Program-made: the position numbers and the translations under genes
Shown here: positions 26,656 through 34,604 of the stretch, in pieces
Layout of the letters: each line of letters starts with the position of its first letter
Numbering within the stretch: the first letter of the stretch is position 1
Source: Bordetella pertussis 18323
Lineage (GTDB): Bacteria > Pseudomonadota > Gammaproteobacteria > Burkholderiales > Burkholderiaceae_B
Assembly (NCBI RefSeq): GCF_000306945.1
Contig: NC_018518.1
Coordinates: 1,612,001 to 1,676,000 of the forward strand
Length of the DNA stretch: 64,000 bases
Direction of reading: 5' to 3'
The notes under the pieces: model-generated
What the model saw: only the letters and a program-made list of their open reading frames with translations
Database searches by the model: none
What the model was told of the DNA's origin: nothing

Positions 26656-27888
26656 ATGGCAGTAACAGGCCTTCTGGAGGGCATTCGCGTCCTCGACATG
26701 ACCGTGGCGCTGGCCGGGCCCTACGCGTCGATGCTGCTGGGCGGCCTGGGCGCCGAGGTCATCCGCGTCGAGGCGCCGGGCGGCAGCGACCTGGGCCGCA
26801 GCAATCCGCCGTTCGTGGGGCCGGGCGGGGTCAACTTCGGCCAGCAGGGCAGCGACGATGTGTCGCTGACATTGCTGAACCGCGCCCGCAACAAGAAGAG
26901 CATCACGCTCAACGTCAAGGATCCGGAGGGGCGGGCGCTGTTCGCCAGGCTGCTGCGCGAAAGCGATGTCTTCATCGAGAACCTGAGCGAAGGGGCCTCG
27001 GAGCGCCTGGGCGTGGACTATGCCCGTGTGCGGGAAATCAACGATCGCATCATCTATGCGTCGATCAAGGCCTTTGGCGAGCCCAGCAAGTACCAGAACC
27101 TCAAAGGCATGGACATCCTGGTGCAGGCGCTGTCGGGCCTGATGGCGGTGACCGGCGAGGCGTCGGGTCCGCCGATGCGCTGCGGGGTGCCGGTGGCGGA
27201 CCTGCTGGCGCCGCTGTACATGGTCAACGGCATCCTGGCGGCGCTGATCTACCGGGGCAGGACGGGCAAGGGGCAGAAGATCCAGGTGTCCATGCTCGAT
27301 TGCCTGTCGTCCTGGGTGGCCGAGGAGCATTTCGATGTGCTGGCCCAGGCGGGTTTCCGCATGCGCACCGGCAACAACCACGAGCGCCTGGTGCCGTTCG
27401 GGACCTACGAATGCGTGGACGGCCACATCGCCATCGCGGCGGTGCACCCGGACTGGTTCGCCAGCCTGCTCGATGCCATGGGCCGGGCCGACCTGCAGCG
27501 CGACCCGCGCTTTGCCGACCGCGGCACGCGGATGCGCCATGCCGCCGACCTCGCTGCGCTGGTGTCCGAGTGGACCCGGGACAAGACGGTTGCCTTTGTC
27601 GAGCAGGCCCTGGTGCAGGAGCGCGGCGTGCCGGCGGCGCGGGTGCGCACGCCGCTGGAGATGCTGGACGATCCGGACCTGCACCGCAGCGGCGCCATCA
27701 CCGATTTGCAGACCCCCGATGGCGGCACGGTGCGCGGCATGGGGCTGCCCATCGGTTTCTCGGAATGCCACGCGCAATTCGATGTACCGGCCCAGGCGCT
27801 CGGCCAGACCAGTGCATCGGTGTACGCGGACATATTGGGCCTTTCCGACGCCGAGATCCGGCGGCTGGAAGAAAAAGGCGTGATCTGA
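26656..27888 (+). CDS. Class III CoA-transferase (CaiB/BaiF family)
   Basis: A 410-residue interlocked-dimer CoA-transferase: LEGIRVLDMTVALAGPYASM, LGAEVIRVEAPGGSD, a DVFIENLSEGASERLGVDY run, KGMDILVQALSGLMAVTG, and VADLLAPLYMVNGILAALIYR near the catalytic Asp region. It would activate an acid by moving CoA from succinyl-CoA or a similar donor. Placed after CitE and MaoC genes, it fits a succinyl-CoA:dicarboxylate transferase. ATG 26656 is preceded by AAGGAG. It is the last gene of the run. Confidence 0.85.
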   Translation: MAVTGLLEGIRVLDMTVALAGPYASMLLGGLGAEVIRVEAPGGSDLGRSNPPFVGPGGVNFGQQGSDDVSLTLLNRARNKKSITLNVKDPEGRALFARLLRESDVFIENLSEGASERLGVDYARVREINDRIIYASIKAFGEPSKYQNLKGMDILVQALSGLMAVTGEASGPPMRCGVPVADLLAPLYMVNGILAALIYRGRTGKGQKIQVSMLDCLSSWVAEEHFDVLAQAGFRMRTGNNHERLVPFGTYECVDGHIAIAAVHPDWFASLLDAMGRADLQRDPRFADRGTRMRHAADLAALVSEWTRDKTVAFVEQALVQERGVPAARVRTPLEMLDDPDLHRSGAITDLQTPDGGTVRGMGLPIGFSECHAQFDVPAQALGQTSASVYADILGLSDAEIRRLEEKGVI

Positions 27889-28273
27889 CGCGACCGGGCG
27901 GAGACGTCTGGACTGCAGCACGTGCCCGCTGGCTGCGGGCACGCGCGCTGCTGCGCGTAAGCGTCGATGCGCTGGCATCCGCTGGCGCAAGCGTGAACCG
28001 GCGCGAGGGGGGGCCAAATAATGGCACATGAAGCGCGCATGGCGTGCGCGGCGCGCCGTTTCCTGACCCGGTGCGGGCCAATATTGTGCAGTACATGGTG
28101 CTCTATTAAGGAAAGTTTGAGTCGCCATGATTTTTATTTATTCGATGGGGTTGACGCTTGGAAGGGGGCGTGTCCGCCAATACACTCAGACGCGAGCATC
28201 GTTCGGGATGCGTGATCCGCGTAGTCGGAAATCACGAAGCGGATGTTGAGCATCGGTAAACCCCAGGGGTAGC
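27889..28273. other. Intergenic region up to IS481 copy 3 (385 bp)
   Basis: No gene is supported. There is a hairpin GTGCCCG/CGGGCAC near 27921-27941 (not followed by T's) and a possible promoter TTGGAA (28159) - 17 bases - TACACT. AGGGG at 28265-28269 is the original ribosome binding site of the Bug gene that now starts at 29324, beyond the insertion. Confidence 0.5.
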
Positions 28274-29316
28274 TGTGAAGATTCAATAGGTTGTATGCAT
28301 GGTTCATCCGAACCGGATTTGAGAAACTGGAAATCGCCACCCCCCCAGTTCACTCAAGGAGCCCGGCCGGATGAACACCCATAAGCATGCCCGATTGACC
28401 TTCCTACGTCGACTCGAAATGGTCCAGCAATTGATCGCCCATCAAGTTTGTGTGTCTGAAGCGGCCCGCGCCTATGGGGTCACCGCGCCGACTGTGCGCA
28501 AATGGCTGGGCCGCTTCCTGGCTCAGGGCCAGGCGGGCTTGGCCGATGCGTCCTCGCGCCCGACGGTCTCGCCCCGAGCGATTGCGCCGGCCAAGGCGCT
28601 GGCTATCGTGGAGCTGCGCCGCAAGCGGCTGACCCAAGCGCGCATCGCCCAGGCGCTGGGCGTGTCAGCCAGCACCGTCAGCCGCGTCCTGGCCCGCGCC
28701 GGTCTGTCGCACCTGGCCGACCTGGAGCCGGCCGAGCCGGTGGTGCGCTACGAGCATCAGGCCCCCGGCGATCTGCTGCACATCGACATCAAGAAGCTGG
28801 GACGTATCCAGCGCCCTGGCCACCGGGTCACGGGCAACCGACGCGATACCGTTGAGGGGGCCGGCTGGGACTTCGTCTTCGTGGCCATCGATGACCACGC
28901 CCGCGTGGCCTTCACCGACATCCACCCCGACGAGCGCTTCCCCAGCGCCGTCCAGTTCCTCAAGGACGCAGTGGCCTACTACCAGCGCCTGGGCGTGACC
29001 ATCCAGCGCTTGCTCACCGACAATGGCTCGGCCTTTCGCAGCCGCGCCTTCGCCGCGCTGTGCCATGAGCTGGGCATCAAGCACCGCTTTACCCGACCTT
29101 ACCGCCCACAGACCAATGGCAAGGCCGAACGCTTCATCCAGTCGGCCTTGCGTGAGTGGGCTTACGCTCACACCTACCAGAACTCCCAACACCGAGCCGA
29201 TGCCATGAAATCCTGGCTACACCACTACAACTGGCATCGACCCCACCAAGGCATCGGGCGCGCTGTACCCATCTCCAGACTCAACCTGGACGAATACAAC
29301 CTATTGACAGTTCACA
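28274..29316 (+). mobile_element. IS481: IS481, copy 3 (with intact target duplication)
   Basis: A 1,043-bp element identical in ends to copy 2. A perfect 6-bp duplication, GGTAGC, flanks it (28268-28273 and 29317-29322), so this is a simple, unrearranged insertion. It lies between the ribosome binding site and the ATG of the downstream Bug gene. TTGACA near its right end (29303-29308) could act as the -35 of an outward promoter. Confidence 0.97.
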
Positions 29317-29321
29317 GGTAG
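28371..29321 (+). CDS. IS481 transposase, copy 3
   Basis: Same protein as the other copies, with one substitution in the N-terminal DNA-binding region (VCVSEAARAYG for VCVPEAARAYG, C to T at 28455) and Arg as the last residue. The TAG stop lies in the duplicated target GGTAGC. DDE residues are intact. Confidence 0.95.
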   Translation: MNTHKHARLTFLRRLEMVQQLIAHQVCVSEAARAYGVTAPTVRKWLGRFLAQGQAGLADASSRPTVSPRAIAPAKALAIVELRRKRLTQARIAQALGVSASTVSRVLARAGLSHLADLEPAEPVVRYEHQAPGDLLHIDIKKLGRIQRPGHRVTGNRRDTVEGAGWDFVFVAIDDHARVAFTDIHPDERFPSAVQFLKDAVAYYQRLGVTIQRLLTDNGSAFRSRAFAALCHELGIKHRFTRPYRPQTNGKAERFIQSALREWAYAHTYQNSQHRADAMKSWLHHYNWHRPHQGIGRAVPISRLNLDEYNLLTVHR

Positions 29322-29323
29322 CC

Positions 29324-30277
29324 ATGAAAAGAATTTTCGCTGCAGTCGCCTTCATGATCAGCGCATTTGTCCATGCGGCCAGCCCATATCCAGAAAAATC
29401 GATAACCATCGTTAATCCGTTCGGCGCGGGCACGGCCTCGGATACTGTTATTCGCGCCTTGGGAAATCGTCTGGGCTCGGCGCTGAACGTGCCCGTTGTC
29501 GTCGAAAACCGTCCGGGTGCAAATGGGATTGTCGGCACGTTGCGGGGTGTGCGGGCGCCGAATGACGGCTATACGATATTCGTCACCACCGGGACCACCG
29601 TGTCGCAGAATTCCTGGCTGTTCAAGGACATTAATTATGATCCGATGACCGACTTTGTTGGCATCGCAGTGCTGGGTGGATTTCCTCTGTCTATTGTGGT
29701 GCCGCCACAAAGCCCATATCGCGATTTCAAGGAATTAATGCAGGCGATCCACACGAGCACGCAAGGTATCACCTATGCGACGGCTTACGGCATGCAGACC
29801 GTGTGCGGGGAACTGCTTGGCAAGGCTGCGAAGGGCAAGGTGCTCGGCATTCCCTATAAATCGACGCCGCCAGCCGTGCTGGACGTGACGGCAGGGCGGG
29901 TTGCCTTCGCATGCGGCGAGACGGCAACCACGTTGAGCGCCTTGCAAGGCCGGACACTGCGGGCGCTCGCGGTCATCAATCCTGGCGGATCGAAATACAT
30001 ACCCGGCGTGCCGTCGGTCCAGGAGAGCCTCCCCGATTTTCCGATCATGCAATCCTGGATCGGTCTCGCAGCGCCTCGCGGGATAGATTCGAAGAAGGTG
30101 GAACTGCTGTCCAGGGAGATATACAAGATTGCGTCGGATCCTGCGTTTGCAGACTCCCTCTCGGGGCTGGGCTACGCGTCGACGCCGATGGATGCGGCTG
30201 CCACTGCCCAGTTCATGAAGAGCGATTTTTCGAGATGGAGAGACCTGATCAAACATGTCGGAATCCAGCCTCAATAA
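29324..30277 (+). CDS. Bug-family periplasmic substrate-binding protein, leader disrupted by IS481
   Basis: A complete 317-residue receptor. The signal peptide is MKRIFAAVAFMISAFVHA, then ASPYPEKSITIVNPFGAGTASDTVIRALGNRL, VVVENRPGANGIVGTLRGV and YKSTPPAVLDVTAGRVAFA. The ligand is unknown. IS481 was inserted a few bases before ATG 29324. The likely ribosome binding site AGGGG is now about 1 kb upstream and only ACAGGTAGCC remains in front of the start, so translation is probably weak unless the AGG suffices. FolD follows after 27 bp. Confidence 0.88.
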   Translation: MKRIFAAVAFMISAFVHAASPYPEKSITIVNPFGAGTASDTVIRALGNRLGSALNVPVVVENRPGANGIVGTLRGVRAPNDGYTIFVTTGTTVSQNSWLFKDINYDPMTDFVGIAVLGGFPLSIVVPPQSPYRDFKELMQAIHTSTQGITYATAYGMQTVCGELLGKAAKGKVLGIPYKSTPPAVLDVTAGRVAFACGETATTLSALQGRTLRALAVINPGGSKYIPGVPSVQESLPDFPIMQSWIGLAAPRGIDSKKVELLSREIYKIASDPAFADSLSGLGYASTPMDAAATAQFMKSDFSRWRDLIKHVGIQPQ

Positions 30278-30304
30278 CCATTGCATGGACGTAGATTCAA
30301 AAAA

Positions 30305-31156
30305 ATGAAGGCCAAGGTCATCGACGGTAGCCGCGCGTCGGCGCGTATCAGGGAGCAATTGAAGGAACGCGTGGCCTGCCTGCGCGCCAGAAACATAAGA
30401 CCGGGCCTGGCGGTGCTCCTGGTCGGCGAAGATCCGGCTTCGCAGGTATATGTGCGTAATAAGGTGGCGGCCTGCGAGCAAGTGGGGATTCACTCCGTCA
30501 CGGAGCGCTATCCCTCTGCCTGGACGGAGAATCAACTGCTCGACCGGATTGCCTCGCTTCATGGCGATCCTGCCATCAATGGCATTCTGGTGCAGTTGCC
30601 CTTGCCGCCGCATATGAGCGCGCACCGCGTCATCGAAGCAATATCGCCGCTCAAGGACGTCGACGGTTTCCATATCAGCAACGCAGGCCTGCTCATGACA
30701 GGGAAGCCGCAATTCCAGCCCTGCACCCCTTATGGGGTAATGAAACTTCTGGAATCCGAAGGGGTATCGCTGCGCGGCGCCGAAGCGGTAATTGTCGGCG
30801 CCAGCAATATCGTCGGAAAACCTATGGCGATGTTGCTGCTGGCGGCCGGGGCGACCGTGACGATATGCAATTCGAAGACACGCGATCTGGCCGGGCAGGC
30901 TCGCCGGGCCGACGTGCTGATTGTCGCCGCCGGCCGGGCCGGGATTGTCGATGGATCGATGATCAAGCCCGGCGCAGTTGTCATCGATGTCGGCATCAAC
31001 CGTAGCCCAGACGGCCGCCTGTGCGGAGATGTCGACTATGGCTCGGCTGCCAAGGTCGCAGGCGCGATCACGCCGGTGCCGGGCGGAGTGGGACCGATGA
31101 CCATTGCAATGCTGCTTGCCAATACCGTCGAGGCGGCGGAACGATCGGCTATCTGA
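30305..31156 (+). CDS. folD: Bifunctional methylene-THF dehydrogenase/methenyl-THF cyclohydrolase
   Basis: Oxidises 5,10-methylene-THF to methenyl-THF with NADP and hydrolyses it to 10-formyl-THF. The 283-residue protein has [17 protein letters not shown] with the catalytic Lys (about residues 50-66), [32 protein letters not shown], the NADP loop [18 protein letters not shown] and a C-terminal [15 protein letters not shown]. Its position in a sarcosine oxidase cluster suggests a dedicated catabolic copy, with a housekeeping folD elsewhere. No clear ribosome binding site precedes ATG 30305. It meets the Ldh-family gene tail to tail. Confidence 0.95.
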   Translation: MKAKVIDGSRASARIREQLKERVACLRARNIRPGLAVLLVGEDPASQVYVRNKVAACEQVGIHSVTERYPSAWTENQLLDRIASLHGDPAINGILVQLPLPPHMSAHRVIEAISPLKDVDGFHISNAGLLMTGKPQFQPCTPYGVMKLLESEGVSLRGAEAVIVGASNIVGKPMAMLLLAAGATVTICNSKTRDLAGQARRADVLIVAAGRAGIVDGSMIKPGAVVIDVGINRSPDGRLCGDVDYGSAAKVAGAITPVPGGVGPMTIAMLLANTVEAAERSAI

Positions 31157-31161
31157 GCCGC

Positions 31162-32190
31162 TTACATCAAGGCCGATAGCGTTCGATAGGTTTTCTCATC
31201 GATGTGCATGCCGTCGCGCTCGGACGCCGCGCGGTTCGCATAGCGCCGGTCCGACGGTAGCCGGGTCTGGCCGGCCGCGTTCAGCATTTCGCAAAGAAGC
31301 TGCGTTCGATCGGAGAAATCGCCGCCGGCGGATTTGCTCGCGTCTATCAGGATCACCGTTTGGCCTGCCCTGGACGTCTGAGCGCCGGGGTGGGAGCTTT
31401 GGTCTATTTCCGACGAGAATGCGCCGTCCGTGAGTGCAGCGCTCAGTAGCTCGACCATCATGGCCAGGGCCGATCCCTTGTGCGCGCCAAAAGGCAGCAG
31501 GCTGCCGCCGGCGATGATCGCCTCGGGGCTCGTGGTGGGTTGGCCTTGCGCGTCCAGGCCATATCCCTGCGGCAGCGACTCGCCGTGCTGGGCGGCCAGG
31601 CGGATCTCTCCGAACGCGACAGCGCTGGTGGCCAGATCGAACACGAGCGGGGAGTGGCCCTTCCGAGGCGCGGCAAATGCAAGGGGATTGGTGCCATAGA
31701 CGGGCGTATTCCCCCCGAACGGCGCCATCCTGGCAACCGCATTCACGGTGGTGATGGCGATGAAGCCCGCTTCGGCAAATGGCTCCACATCCAGCCACAA
31801 GGCGCCGAAGTGATGCGAGTTCCGTATCGCCGCCAACGCAATACCGTTCTTCGACGCGCGTTCCATCAAGAGGGCTCTGGCCGCGGCAAGCGCGGGTTGC
31901 GCGAAGCCGTTGCGGGCGTCCACGCGCAGAAAACCGCCAGCCACCGCGTCGATGACGGGTTCCGCATGGCCGTCGACATACCCGCTTTTGAGCGAGTCGA
32001 CGTATCCCGGAACGCGAAAGAGGCCGTGGCTACGGGCGCCGTCGCGGTCGGCACGGGCGACCGTGTCGGCCAGAATGTGCGCCACTGTAGCCGATGTGCC
32101 GTTTTTCTCGAAGATCGAGGCCAGCAGCATCTTCAAGTCGTCGAATGCGATGGTCCTGCTTTCAGTGTCCTTGCCGGGATTCGCTGTCAT
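31162..32190 (-). CDS. Ldh-family (malate/L-lactate/imino-acid) dehydrogenase
   Basis: A 342-residue member of the non-Rossmann NAD(P)-dependent Ldh2/YlbC family: ADRDGARSHGLFRVPGYVDSL (about residues 45-65), VDARNGFAQPALAAARALLM, IRNSHHFGALW, GGNTPVYGTNPLAFAAPR, and GAHKGSALAMMVELLSAALT. Family members reduce 2-oxo or cyclic imino acids (malate, ureidoglycolate, delta1-piperideine-2-carboxylate), and the exact substrate cannot be read. Its ATG overlaps the stop of the LysR gene upstream (ATGA at 32187-32190), so the two are translated together. Confidence 0.82.
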   Translation of the reverse strand: MTANPGKDTESRTIAFDDLKMLLASIFEKNGTSATVAHILADTVARADRDGARSHGLFRVPGYVDSLKSGYVDGHAEPVIDAVAGGFLRVDARNGFAQPALAAARALLMERASKNGIALAAIRNSHHFGALWLDVEPFAEAGFIAITTVNAVARMAPFGGNTPVYGTNPLAFAAPRKGHSPLVFDLATSAVAFGEIRLAAQHGESLPQGYGLDAQGQPTTSPEAIIAGGSLLPFGAHKGSALAMMVELLSAALTDGAFSSEIDQSSHPGAQTSRAGQTVILIDASKSAGGDFSDRTQLLCEMLNAAGQTRLPSDRRYANRAASERDGMHIDEKTYRTLSALM

Positions 32191-33230
32191 TCGATACCCT
32201 CGCTTGAGATGTCTGGTTGACGCCGTGCTCCGGTCGTCTTCGAATGCCCGGCGATTCCCGGCCATTCGCCCATCATTGCATGCCGATCCAGGGATGGATG
32301 GATATAGGCCAGGCGTGCAAGGCACTCTTCCTTGAGTACGGACACGGTGATGTCGAACGTGTCCTTGATAAGCGAGTCGAATTCGCCGCCTCTGGCGAGC
32401 AGATAAATCGACCTGGAGTCTCCGCTCGACTGCAGGAAACCTATCCCGACCCGTTTGGCGTGCTCTTGCGCCTGCAGCAGGCACAGTGGTGTGGTCAGCG
32501 CCCACCCCAGTCCGCCGGCAACCATCGAGGTCAGCGTGTCGGCGGTGTCCACCTCGAGAAACTGTGGAATCTCCAGATCCGCGCGCCGCAGCACGGTTTC
32601 GGCCTGTCGGCCCAGGTGGGACTGGCTGCGATACCGGATCATGGGAAGCTGTGCGCTGAGCAGCGCCAGGTTCGTGTTCTCGCGGTCCGCGACCTCCAGG
32701 CCAGGCGGGAATATCACCACGAACTGTTCGGTCAATACCCGATAGCGAACCAGGCCATTTTCACGATGCATGGGCTCGCTGGTGATGGCCAGGTCGACCC
32801 GGCGATCGATCAGCGCGGCGCCTACGTCGAAAGACAAGCCCGTCTGCAGTTTCAGCTGGGCTACTCTCGGCATTAACTGCTTGATAATGGACGTGCCACA
32901 GGTGGTGGCGACGGAGTCCACAAGACCCAAACGGATGGCGGGCCTGACGCCATGCCCCGCCTCAAGCACCGCGCCCTTCAGATTCAATGCGGCCGAAACC
33001 AGCTGCTCGCCGCGTTCATACAATACATAGCCGGCGCTGGTGAGCGTCAGCGGCCGGCGGTTGCGATCAAGCAGCTTGATGCCGAATTGTTCCTCGAGTT
33101 GTCCGATCGCTTGCGACACGGCCGATTGCGTCAGGCCGAGTTTCGATGCCGCGATGGACATGTTTTGGTCCTTTGCAGCGGCGAGGAATATTCTCAGAGC
33201 CTGCATGTCGATGATCTTCGGCGCTGTCAT
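32187..33230 (-). CDS. LysR-family transcriptional regulator
   Basis: A 347-residue regulator. Winged helix: MQALRIFLAAAKDQNMSIAA, then SKLGLTQSAVSQAIGQLEEQFG and KLLDRNRRPLTLTSAG (about residues 9-70), followed by the effector domain (RPAIRLGLVDSVATTCG, VDLAITSEPMH, FVVIFPPGL). The C-terminus is longer than usual, with a basic tail after residue 315. ATG 33230 starts the conserved region. It is coupled to the Ldh-family gene and lies just downstream of the M19 gene on the same strand, so it may sense a metabolite of the sarcosine cluster. Confidence 0.85.
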   Translation of the reverse strand: MTAPKIIDMQALRIFLAAAKDQNMSIAASKLGLTQSAVSQAIGQLEEQFGIKLLDRNRRPLTLTSAGYVLYERGEQLVSAALNLKGAVLEAGHGVRPAIRLGLVDSVATTCGTSIIKQLMPRVAQLKLQTGLSFDVGAALIDRRVDLAITSEPMHRENGLVRYRVLTEQFVVIFPPGLEVADRENTNLALLSAQLPMIRYRSQSHLGRQAETVLRRADLEIPQFLEVDTADTLTSMVAGGLGWALTTPLCLLQAQEHAKRVGIGFLQSSGDSRSIYLLARGGEFDSLIKDTFDITVSVLKEECLARLAYIHPSLDRHAMMGEWPGIAGHSKTTGARRQPDISSEGIE

Positions 33231-33297
33231 GGCTGGACGCCCTTCGCAGGACAAGGCTTCGTGGGAAGTCGAGAATAGCGTCGCGTCCCGGGCCTGT

Positions 33298-34287
33298 CTA
33301 TCCGTAGACCTCCGTAAAGTGGCGCAGCCAGTTACCGCCGATGATGCCGGCCACCTCTTTCTCGGCATAACCCCGATCGAACAGGCCTTGCGTCAGGTTC
33401 GGCAGTTGTTTGATGCTGGCGATGCCGAGCGGATAATCCTGAAGATGGAATTCCTCGACGGTGCCGAATATGTCGGGACGCCGGGTGCGCCACAGGCGGC
33501 TGGCAGCGGGCATGGTCGATCTATCGCTTTTATAGGCTTCGACGAAATCGAGCCCGAATCCAACGTGGGCGGCATCGATGGTTTTCACCCAGTGGTCGGC
33601 ATGATCGAGCGGTTCGTTCAACGTCGCATTTTCCGGGTGTACTGTCTTGGGCAACCCGCAGATACCCATGATTCCGCCCTTGGCGCGTATGGCGCGCGCC
33701 GTCTCGTCCGTCGTGTTGCGGTCGTTGGGATTGAGGGCATAGGAATTGGAGTGGGTGTACACCGGAAAGCGCGACCTCGCCACCGCTTCTTCCCGTGAAC
33801 GGTGTCCGACGTGGGACAGATCCAGTATCAAGCCGAGATCGTTGCAGGCGTCGATCAGCTCGATTCCGGCGAAGCTCAAACCCGCGTTCCGGCTCTCGCC
33901 GCATCCGTCGGCGAACATGGTGGGTCCCGTATATGCCAGTCCGAAATAGCGCATGCCCAACCGGTGCATGGTGCGCAGGCGATGGAATTCGAGGTCGACC
34001 ATCGCGGAACCCTGCGTTCCGATAATGACTGCGAGCTTGCCCTGCTTATTCGCGGCGTCGATTTCCTGCCGGTTGGTGGCCAATGCCAGATAAGGGCTGC
34101 GCTCGATTTTTTCCAGGCCGGAATCGAAATCGCGCAACACGATATCCCACGGCTGTTCAGTGCCGAACGTGACATTCGTGGCATTGACCCCGGCCGCCAG
34201 GCAGTTCTCGGCCCAGGGGTCGTCGATAACGTAGTACATGGACAGGCAGTCGAACACGAAACTGTCTTGCGTGAAACGTGTTGCCAT
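33298..34287 (-). CDS. M19 membrane-dipeptidase-like protein with altered metal site
   Basis: A 329-residue amidohydrolase-fold protein of the M19/renal dipeptidase family: GLILDLSHVGHRSREEAV (about residues 165-182), FPVYTHSNSYALNPNDRN and the C-terminal IIGGNWLRHF. The N-terminal metal motif normally D-G-H-N-D reads D-C-L-S-M (residues 13-17), and the bridging Glu of the E-G-G motif is also missing (IIGTQGSA). The classical two-zinc site is therefore incomplete, so the reaction may differ. M19 genes also occur in Pseudomonas betaine/sarcosine loci. It is divergent from soxB. Confidence 0.75.
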   Translation of the reverse strand: MATRFTQDSFVFDCLSMYYVIDDPWAENCLAAGVNATNVTFGTEQPWDIVLRDFDSGLEKIERSPYLALATNRQEIDAANKQGKLAVIIGTQGSAMVDLEFHRLRTMHRLGMRYFGLAYTGPTMFADGCGESRNAGLSFAGIELIDACNDLGLILDLSHVGHRSREEAVARSRFPVYTHSNSYALNPNDRNTTDETARAIRAKGGIMGICGLPKTVHPENATLNEPLDHADHWVKTIDAAHVGFGLDFVEAYKSDRSTMPAASRLWRTRRPDIFGTVEEFHLQDYPLGIASIKQLPNLTQGLFDRGYAEKEVAGIIGGNWLRHFTEVYG

Positions 34288-34604
34288 GTCTGTCGCGCTC
34301 GGAACCACGATTTTCTTGTGCACGTTGCATCCAGTTTGGTTGTGCGGCCACCCCTGCGGCTGCTGGCTTAGTATCCGGGACACGGGTGGCGCTGACCAGT
34401 CGCATGGTCGATTCTTCTTCAAAGTATAAGTGCTGCTAATGCAGGAACCGCCGCAGGGCTGGGTGCGGCCCATGCGCCGGATCCGGGCATGCCGTTCGGC
34501 GCAACAATTAACGCAGCTTATGTTCCTTCATGGTTTCTCTCATGAGTATTGCGCTGAGGCATCGGCTCGGTGGTTAATGGCAACGATCAACCAAGGGCCT
34601 GCAA
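34288..34604. other. Divergent promoter region between the M19 gene and soxB (317 bp)
   Basis: No gene was seen. The region must hold promoters for both directions. No convincing operator or riboswitch could be identified by eye. Confidence 0.5.

Noticed and set aside
20322..29316. Composite transposon formed by IS481 copies 2 and 3
   Set aside because: The outer flanks (GCTAGG on the left and GGTAGC on the right) do not match, while copy 3 has its own perfect duplication. The copies inserted or recombined independently.
34430..34604. Glycine or folate riboswitch upstream of soxB
   Set aside because: The leader has no recognisable conserved cores or paired aptamer layout. Only scattered short repeats are present.
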